Assembly (NCBI GenBank): GCA_018263005.1
Contig: JADFDH010000006.1
Span: 11,633-75,632, forward strand
Source of the DNA: Methanobacterium sp.
Lineage (GTDB): Archaea; Methanobacteriota; Methanobacteria; Methanobacteriales; Methanobacteriaceae
Length of the DNA stretch: 64,000 bases
Direction: 5' to 3'
Of this stretch, positions 58,220-64,000 are shown one piece after another. The notes below the pieces were generated by a model. It was not told the DNA's origin, searched no databases, and saw only the letters and a list, made by a program, of their open reading frames with translations. The position numbers and the translations under genes were made by a program. Every line of letters begins with the position of its first letter. The stretch's first letter is position 1.

Positions 58220-60208
58220 ATGAAAGCCATGTCCAACGTAGATATTTACGCAGTCTCCAGTGAGTTACAGAAATTATTAAAGGACGCCCGCTTTCAGAAA
58301 GCATACCAACCCAGCAAAGACACCGTTTTAATAAGATTCCATGTTCCCGGCTTCGGCCGGAGAGATGTAATATTCCAGGCAGGGGCAAGAGTGCATATAA
58401 CCAATTATCCACCACCCAATCCTAAAGTTCCCCCTAATTTTCCCATGCTCCTAAGAAAATACCTCAACGGAGGCACAGTAACCCAGGTACGGCAGCATCA
58501 TTTTGACCGCATCATGGAAATCGAGATTCAGAAGGAGCATAAATATACGCTGATCATAGAACTTTTCTCCAAGGGCAATATAATACTTTTGGATGAGGAA
58601 GGTCAGATCATACTACCCCTCAAACGCAAGCTATGGCAGGACCGCAGAATATCCTCCAAGGAAACCTATAAATACCCGCCAGAAAGAGGATTAAACCCCA
58701 TCCACGCCGAAAAGGAAGAGATCAAAGATTTATTTTTAGATTCTGGTACTGATATAATCAGAACACTGGCCAAGAGTGGTTTCGGCGGCCTCTACGCGGA
58801 GGAAATAGTTTTAAGAGCCGGTGTGCCCAAGGACAAGCCTGCCCCGGAGATAAGTGATGGGGAACTGGAACAAATCTATGAGGCGATAAAGGAGATCTTC
58901 CAACCCCTCCTGGATGGGGAGTTCCATCCCCAGATCATATCCGATGGAAAGGATGATGTGCTGCCCCTGAACCTTAAGATCTATGAAGAACATCCGAGTA
59001 AAGTTTTTCCCAGTTTCAACGAAGCCGCTGATGAGTTCTACAGTAGCATAGTAGGGGATGATATTAAGAAGGTGCAGGAGGATATCTGGGCCGCGGAAGT
59101 GGGTAAGTTCACCAAGAGACTGAGGATACAAAGGGAAACATTGGAGAAATTCGAAAACACCGTGGTGGAGTCTAAGATCAAGGGTGACCTATTGTACTCC
59201 CATTACCAGGAAGTGGAGGGTGTGATGCGGATAATCAGCCAGGCCCGGGAGAAATATTCCTGGCAGGAGATCATTAAAATAATCAAGGATGCTAAGAAAA
59301 AGAAGGTAAAGGGGACGGAACTGGTGGAATCCGCCGATAAAATGGGAAATCTGGTATTAATACTGGAGGATAAGCGGGTAAACATCGACTCCCATCTGAG
59401 CATACCGGAAAATGCGGAGATCTACTATAATAAGGGTAAGAAGGCTAAAAGGAAGATTAAAGGAGTTAACATAGCCATCGGAAAGACCATGAAAGAGATC
59501 GAGAAAGCGGAGAGTAGGCGGGATGTGGCCCTGGAGCAGATCAAAATACCCCAGCGAAGGGTTAAAAAGGAGCTTAAATGGTTTGAGAAGCTGCGCTGGT
59601 TCGTCTCCTCCGACGGATTGCTGGTGGTGGGAGGTAGAGATGCTGGTACCAATGAATCAGTGGTTAAAAAGTACCTGGAAAACCAGGACATCTACTTACA
59701 CAGTGATATACACGGAGCACCCTCCGTGGTGGTAAAAAGCGAGGGAAAAGAAATACCAACTACTACGGTTAATGAAGCCGCTTATCTGGCAGCGGCCTTC
59801 TCCAGTGCCTGGAATAAAGGATTCGCCAGTCAGGATGTCTATTGGGTGCATCCGGATCAGGTGAGTAAAACACCCCAATCAGGAGAGTTCGTTGCTAAAG
59901 GAGCATTCATAATCAGGGGGTCTCGAAACTTCATCAGAGGAGTGCCCCTCCTCATCGCAGTGGGTGTTGTGGATTTCGAAGGTGAACGGATCATGGCCGG
60001 ACCACCATCCGCCCTTAAAAAACACACCAATAACTATGTGATTATCAAACCAGGATTCACCAAGAAAGAAGAAATCAGCCGCAAGATACTGCATAAAATA
60101 GACCCCGAAAACATATTAACCCTGGACGATGTCATCCGAGTACTGCCATCCGGCAAATGCGACTTCGCAGATGAAAGAGATCTGAGGAAACTGGAATATA
60201 CTAAATAG
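58220..60208 (+). CDS. rqcH: Archaeal RqcH/NEMF homologue (NFACT protein)
   Basis: 662 residues. NFACT-N (1-270), coiled-coil (about 275-460) and the NFACT-R/DUF814 domain appear in order. The last has [13 protein letters not shown] near residue 494 and [11 protein letters not shown]. Relatives bind the 60S/50S subunit carrying a stalled peptidyl-tRNA and recruit Ala-tRNA to add C-terminal tails that mark the chain for decay. An in-frame ATG at 58229 is a possible alternative start. Confidence 0.93.
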   Translation: MKAMSNVDIYAVSSELQKLLKDARFQKAYQPSKDTVLIRFHVPGFGRRDVIFQAGARVHITNYPPPNPKVPPNFPMLLRKYLNGGTVTQVRQHHFDRIMEIEIQKEHKYTLIIELFSKGNIILLDEEGQIILPLKRKLWQDRRISSKETYKYPPERGLNPIHAEKEEIKDLFLDSGTDIIRTLAKSGFGGLYAEEIVLRAGVPKDKPAPEISDGELEQIYEAIKEIFQPLLDGEFHPQIISDGKDDVLPLNLKIYEEHPSKVFPSFNEAADEFYSSIVGDDIKKVQEDIWAAEVGKFTKRLRIQRETLEKFENTVVESKIKGDLLYSHYQEVEGVMRIISQAREKYSWQEIIKIIKDAKKKKVKGTELVESADKMGNLVLILEDKRVNIDSHLSIPENAEIYYNKGKKAKRKIKGVNIAIGKTMKEIEKAESRRDVALEQIKIPQRRVKKELKWFEKLRWFVSSDGLLVVGGRDAGTNESVVKKYLENQDIYLHSDIHGAPSVVVKSEGKEIPTTTVNEAAYLAAAFSSAWNKGFASQDVYWVHPDQVSKTPQSGEFVAKGAFIIRGSRNFIRGVPLLIAVGVVDFEGERIMAGPPSALKKHTNNYVIIKPGFTKKEEISRKILHKIDPENILTLDDVIRVLPSGKCDFADERDLRKLEYTK

Positions 60209-60350
60209 TTAATATGGGATTAATTTTTTTAAAAATTAGAAATATGTATAAGATTATTCTGAAGACAATGAATTATATTATTGAATTTAGTAAAAAACAT
60301 CTCTAAAATATATTTCTAAAAAAAAGAATCATTTTATCGAATTATTTTTC

Positions 60351-60641
60351 TCATTTAATCTTCTTATTCATCAATGATTTAAGATCAATCACGTATCTAC
60401 CCTCTTCATCGGATATGATCAGTGAATCGTTCTCCAAGAGGGAACTGAGGTTAACCTCATACACTCCCTGGCCTTTAACCAGGATGGACTCTATGGATTC
60501 TCCATTAGTTTCCTTGATCTTCTTTACCTTGCCTTTCTTAGTATAGGCGAAGAATTTACTCCCGCATTCGGGGCATCCTTTGATTATAATATCCTCTGAA
60601 TCTCCCTTGAACTCTAATCCGCATTTAATGCATCGGTGCAT
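60351..60641 (-). CDS. Zn-ribbon protein (DUF2072-like)
   Basis: About 96 residues from ATG 60641, with GGTGA five bases upstream inside the preceding gene. The N-terminal CIKCGLEF and CPECGSKFF give a zinc ribbon, followed by a basic linker and a beta-rich C-terminal half ([14 protein letters not shown]). It overlaps the DUF2073 gene by 17 bases. The family travels with DUF2073 and an Era-like GTPase in Methanobacteriales; function unknown. Confidence 0.85.
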   Translation of the reverse strand: MHRCIKCGLEFKGDSEDIIIKGCPECGSKFFAYTKKGKVKKIKETNGESIESILVKGQGVYEVNLSSLLENDSLIISDEEGRYVIDLKSLMNKKIK

Positions 60642-61005
60642 CTGAATCACCCAGATTAGCTATCATACTCAGGAAGTTGCTTTTCTTCTTAACCTCTTTC
60701 ATCACATTAGCCGGTCCGATGATGGTTATGCCCACGGTTTTCTTCCGGGATAACCCGAAGAAGGAGGTCTTATCTTTCTCCAGGGTGTATATGTCGATGC
60801 CCATGAAATTCTCCACATCTATCTCTCTCATGGTGGTTTCAATAAGCTCAGCCTCTTCCTCAGGACTTAAACCACCCTCAATAACCACCAGATCCCCATT
60901 TTTAACCCGATCCACTATCATGGATACTTTCTCCATGCTGGTTTGGGAGTTAAGCGCTGAAGAGGAGAGGAAATCCATTTTAAGACTTTTGGTATCAGCA
61001 TCCAT
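60625..61005 (-). CDS. DUF2073 family protein
   Basis: 126 residues. [44 protein letters not shown] and the IDIYTLEK and [15 protein letters not shown] segments match DUF2073, usually encoded next to an Era-like GTPase as here. GAGG lies before the ATG. The 268-base gap to the GTPase gene is filled largely by the 29-bp tandem repeats. Confidence 0.87.
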   Translation of the reverse strand: MDADTKSLKMDFLSSSALNSQTSMEKVSMIVDRVKNGDLVVIEGGLSPEEEAELIETTMREIDVENFMGIDIYTLEKDKTSFFGLSRKKTVGITIIGPANVMKEVKKKSNFLSMIANLGDSDAPMH

Positions 61006-61080
61006 AATCCATTACCTCATTGATATTGCATTATTAAATTTTCCACTATACTAAGCGGTTTTTATTATTTAATCCATCCA

Positions 61081-61283
61081 TGTTCTGATAGAGTTCTTTC
61101 ATCTAAATATGTTCTGATAGAGTTCTTTCATCTAAATATGTTCTGATAGAGTTCTTTCATCTAAATATGTTCTGATAGAGTTCTTTCATCTAAATATGTT
61201 CTGATAGAGTTCTTTCATCTAAATATGTTCTGATAGAGTTCTTTCATCTAAATATGTTCTGATAGAGTTCTTTCATCTGAATC
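61081..61283 (-). repeat. Seven 29-bp tandem repeats from the GTPase 3' end
   Basis: Six identical units (61081-61254), each starting TGTTCTGATAGAGTTC on the plus strand, run head to tail with no spacers. A seventh (61255-61283) differs at two bases and contains the GTPase stop codon at 61273-61275. An eighth, diverged copy lies within the last GTPase codons near 61293-61317. Lack of spacers rules out CRISPR. Confidence 0.97.
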
Positions 61284-61926
61284 TTTCCACCATATTCTGA
61301 TAGAGTTCTCCCATGTTATCTCCTTCCAGGGCGGATATGGAGATCACCTTGTGCTGGGGGAATACAGAGAATATCTTATCTGGCTCGGCATCGGGCAGGT
61401 CTATTTTATTGGCCACGATGATGAAGGGTATTTTGCGTGCTTCCAGGTTTCCCATGATGGTGATGTTGGCCTGGGTTAGAGGATCCTCTGTGGAGTCTAT
61501 GACCAGTAAAACACCAGTCACATCATCCAACCATTTTATCGCTTCTATTATACCCTTAGTAGCTTCTTTCGCCCTGTCCTTTGCTTCTGTTTCTGATAAT
61601 CCGAATTCTAAGAAGTTAGTGTAATCGATTTTGGTGGCTATTCCTGGTGTGTCGATTATATCAAAATTAAGTTCTATCCCATCATGTTTAAGTGTCACAT
61701 GTTCTTGCCTGTAAACTCGTCTGGTTTCATGCGGTATCTGGGAAACCAGGCCTATGGGTTTGCCGATCCAATCATTAGTCATCCTATTGGCTAGGGTTGT
61801 TTTTCCCGAGTTAGGATGGCCGTAAAAACCAATTTTTAGTATTTTATTCTTTCCGAGAAGCTTGTTGAAGATGTCTTTGAAAAAACTGCGTCTGAAAAAC
61901 CGGGGCATGCTCACCACTCTTATCAT
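61273..61926 (-). CDS. Era-like GTPase
   Basis: 217 residues. The P-loop GHPNSGKTT is at 36-44. DTPG is the switch II motif, ANKID gives the base-specific NKxD and ISAL the SAL motif. The basic N-terminus ([13 protein letters not shown]) may bind RNA or membrane. The start overlaps the MBL gene by 4 bases. An ATG at 61908 is an alternative. It forms a conserved set with DUF2073 and the Zn-ribbon protein; role unknown, ribosome assembly is a guess from Era. Confidence 0.88.
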   Translation of the reverse strand: MIRVVSMPRFFRRSFFKDIFNKLLGKNKILKIGFYGHPNSGKTTLANRMTNDWIGKPIGLVSQIPHETRRVYRQEHVTLKHDGIELNFDIIDTPGIATKIDYTNFLEFGLSETEAKDRAKEATKGIIEAIKWLDDVTGVLLVIDSTEDPLTQANITIMGNLEARKIPFIIVANKIDLPDAEPDKIFSVFPQHKVISISALEGDNMGELYQNMVERFR

Positions 61927-62621
61927 TCCTCGTAATATTCGCCAGGCTCTAGGATAACCACTTTTGTACCGGTTTTCAATGATTCAACCATTTCTTGAAA
62001 CTCCAATGGGTTTTGTTCGATTACGGGATAAGTGTTATAATGCATGGGTATCACTATTTCTGGTTCTATCCATTCCACTGCAAGGGTGGCTTCCATAAGT
62101 CCCATGGTGAAACGGTCCCCAATGGGAAGCAGGGCTATCTCCGGATGATACACGTCCCGGATGACCGTCCTCATATCCCCATATAGTCCAGTATCACCAC
62201 TGTGATATATTATCCGGTCGTTCTCCAGTTTGATTATGAATCCACAGCTACTTCCTCCTGCACCGATTTCTTCAATGAAATCCATATCAGAGGAATGGGT
62301 GGAGTTAACCATGGTAATGTTAATATCCTGAAATTCAATATTTCCCCCTATGTTCATTCCCCAGCAATCAAATCCCTGTTGGGATAAATATACGCTGTGT
62401 TCATGGTTAGAAACCACCAATGCTCCGGTGCGGTTGGCGATTTCCATGGTGTCACCGAAGTGATCCTGATGTCCATGGGTAACCAAGATAATATCAGCAT
62501 TCAACTCTTCCACCTTAACCGGACAGGAGGGGTTGTTGCTTATAAAAGGGTCTATTAGAATCTTCAAATTATTGTCTGTGATTATTTGAAATGCGGAGTG
62601 TCCCAGCCATTTGATGATCAT
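61923..62621 (-). CDS. MBL-fold metal hydrolase, UPF0173 family
   Basis: 232 residues. [10 protein letters not shown] at the start, the zinc motif [10 protein letters not shown] at 48-57, [18 protein letters not shown] and MHYNTYP complete the metallo-beta-lactamase set of UPF0173. Substrate unknown. A TATA-like stretch lies near 62670-62680, making it first in the GTPase operon. Confidence 0.9.
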   Translation of the reverse strand: MIIKWLGHSAFQIITDNNLKILIDPFISNNPSCPVKVEELNADIILVTHGHQDHFGDTMEIANRTGALVVSNHEHSVYLSQQGFDCWGMNIGGNIEFQDINITMVNSTHSSDMDFIEEIGAGGSSCGFIIKLENDRIIYHSGDTGLYGDMRTVIRDVYHPEIALLPIGDRFTMGLMEATLAVEWIEPEIVIPMHYNTYPVIEQNPLEFQEMVESLKTGTKVVILEPGEYYEE

Positions 62622-62738
62622 TATCTAATCTCCTAAATATAGGTTTATTTAATCTATATCTATTATTTAATATAAAAATTAGGGTTAAAATTTTAAGGTA
62701 AGAATAATGGTTAATGTATTATGAATTGACCACTTGTG

Positions 62739-64000
62739 TTATTTGATCTCCAGATCGACTTCCTGTGATATTTCCCAGGCGTCTGCAAATAGGTTTTCGA
62801 TTTCTTCTATAGACTTCTGATCTTTGTAGATGACTCCTACCTCATAACTTTCATATATGGGGTCGGTGGATATGATGAGTCCGTTGGTATCATCGGCCAC
62901 TATAGCGATGGTGTGCACATGGGGCATGGTCCTTACTTTGACATTCTTATCTATAAGCAGTTTTAATAATTCTACTGATGCATCGTCGTCCAGGCTGGCT
63001 TCCTGTACTATTATGGAACTTTCAGTGTCCATGAATTTTTTCAAGATACCCACATCGATGTTCCTGATCCAGGGATACATCATCAGTATCCTGCTGTTGG
63101 CCTTGGAGATTATATCTGTCATGGCCTCTTGAACATCACCAGCATCGAAGGACCAGATTATACCTGGCTCCCGGGACTCGGATTTAAGCTTGCCCAGTGT
63201 TCCTTTGAAGGAGTCTAATCTTTCATCTATGATGCTCTCTATATCCTTAGCATTTTGAATATAACTCTCTTTCAACCGGTCCAGACGTTTTTTAACATAC
63301 TCATCTTCTTTATCAGCCTGAGAAGCTTTTAATTTCTCGATATTTGGCCTTTTAGGTATTGGGGGTTTTTCAGGAGCTTCTTCTTCAGTCTTTATAGGAG
63401 CGGTTTTTAATTTCTTCTCTTCTTCAGGGACCTTTATATCCTCACTTACAGGTTCAGCTTCACTCTTAGGTTTATCTTCAATCTTAGGCTTAGCTTCGCT
63501 CTTCATAATTTTAGGTCTTCTGATACGGGGCATGATTTTCTTAGTAATCTCTGATTCTTCTTTAACCGGTTCTACCTTCTCAGTTTTAACAGGTTCGATC
63601 TTCTTAGGTTTAACCGGCTCTGCCTTCTCAGTTTTAACTGGTTCGATCTTCTTAGGTTTAACCGGCTCTGCCTTCTCAGTTTTAACCGGTTCGATCTTCT
63701 TAGGTTTAATAGGTTCAGCTTTCTCTGGCTTGATCTCTATTTCCGGTTCTTCTTTGATTGGTTCTTCGACTGATTTTTTTATTTCAGGTGATTTGGATGC
63801 TAAATCTGGGGGTAATGTGGTGGATTCTCCAATGTCTGCTTTCTTTTTAGGTTTAATCTCCTTCGTACCAATGGTGGGTTTTGTTTCTTTTGGTATTTCA
63901 GGAGCTTCTTTGGCTTCGGTGGATAAGTCTGGTCGATCAACTTTTTTGGGTTTTCTTATCCTTGGCCGGGGCTTGATGGCTTCAATGTTTTCTATGGTTT
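62739..64000 (-). CDS. PLD-like domain protein with Lys/Glu/Pro-rich N-terminal region, 5' end missing
   Basis: The frame stays open from 62739 to the window edge, at least 420 residues. The visible N-terminal part (about 155 codons) is low-complexity, built of [15 protein letters not shown] phrases, with basic patches KKPKRIRPRPK and [12 protein letters not shown] helical linker ([23 protein letters not shown]) leads to a C-terminal domain with [21 protein letters not shown], resembling the phospholipase D-like/TrmB C-terminal fold. The start is outside the window; the internal ATG at 63533 is not a convincing start. Possibly a membrane- or DNA-associated regulator; not resolved. Confidence 0.75.
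   Translation of the reverse strand, partial: TIENIEAIKPRPRIRKPKKVDRPDLSTEAKEAPEIPKETKPTIGTKEIKPKKKADIGESTTLPPDLASKSPEIKKSVEEPIKEEPEIEIKPEKAEPIKPKKIEPVKTEKAEPVKPKKIEPVKTEKAEPVKPKKIEPVKTEKVEPVKEESEITKKIMPRIRRPKIMKSEAKPKIEDKPKSEAEPVSEDIKVPEEEKKLKTAPIKTEEEAPEKPPIPKRPNIEKLKASQADKEDEYVKKRLDRLKESYIQNAKDIESIIDERLDSFKGTLGKLKSESREPGIIWSFDAGDVQEAMTDIISKANSRILMMYPWIRNIDVGILKKFMDTESSIIVQEASLDDDASVELLKLLIDKNVKVRTMPHVHTIAIVADDTNGLIISTDPIYESYEVGVIYKDQKSIEEIENLFADAWEISQEVDLEIK
63583..63726 (-). repeat. Three in-frame 48-bp coding repeats
   Basis: Units beginning GTTTTAAC(A/T/C)GGTTCGATC on the plus strand start at 63583, 63631 and 63679. They encode 16-residue blocks of Pro-Val-Lys-Thr-Glu-Lys-Ala-Glu type, and the third has drifted. 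Confidence 0.85.

Noticed and set aside
61081..61283. CRISPR array
   Set aside because: Units are contiguous with no unique spacers, and they match the end of the adjacent gene.

Overview
The window comes from a methanogenic archaeon of the order Methanobacteriales, most likely Methanobacterium or a close relative. The evidence is two surface proteins ending in pseudomurein-binding repeats, a mevalonate gene cluster of the archaeal type (isopentenyl phosphate kinase plus type 2 IPP isomerase), archaeal-only ribosomal proteins (L14e, L18e, L19e, L32e, L34e, S4e), RNA polymerase subunits D, K and N, archaeal TATA-type promoters and T-run terminators. Gene order from the SPOUT methyltransferase to the glutamyl-tRNA synthetase follows, from memory, the order around MTH1 to MTH51 of Methanothermobacter.

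Layout. 1-5.6 kb (+): two tandem beta-helix surface proteins with almost identical 3' ends, then a small lipoprotein. 6-9 kb (-): a bacterial-type LonA protease and an ArsR-family regulator whose promoter is covered by a perfect 11-bp inverted repeat. 9-17.2 kb (-): MEMO-family gene, mevalonate kinase, isopentenyl phosphate kinase, IPP isomerase, RNase J, prenyl synthase and GluRS; several neighbours overlap by 4-14 bases. 17.4-43.3 kb (-): one long run of translation and transcription genes. It goes from the SPOUT methyltransferase and L3 through the S10/spc/alpha-like ribosomal clusters, with aIF1, RNase P Rpp29, SecY, adenylate and cytidylate kinases and Cbf5, to RpoD, RpoN, RpoK, enolase, ferredoxin and S2. 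A tRNA-Ser(GGA) and an intron-bearing, Pro-like tRNA sit inside it. 43.7-64 kb is mixed: a METTL5-like methyltransferase, pyruvate carboxylase subunit A with biotin ligase, an AT-rich DUF3800 gene beside a possible small RNA, a secreted PIG-L deacetylase, RtcA, a MJ0158-type PLP protein, a NYN protein, a response regulator, a DUF6282 hydrolase with a fumarase beta subunit, DUF2070, RqcH, an MBL/GTPase/DUF2073/Zn-ribbon module, and a gene cut by the window end.

The main unexplained signal is in the spacers. Just past the stop codons of several minus-strand housekeeping genes there are short tandem repeats. In at least three places (adenylate kinase, the Era-like GTPase, mevalonate kinase) the repeat unit resembles the last codons of the gene itself. 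Copies range from identical (six 29-bp units at 61081-61254) to badly decayed (near 15.25 kb), as if gene 3' ends were repeatedly copied outward past the stop and then decayed.

Starts were chosen largely with a regular ribosome-binding pattern in this DNA, GGTGA followed by about 4-6 bases and then the start codon, which often selects a TTG or an internal ATG. Two real genes under 60 codons, rpoN and rpsN, are included.
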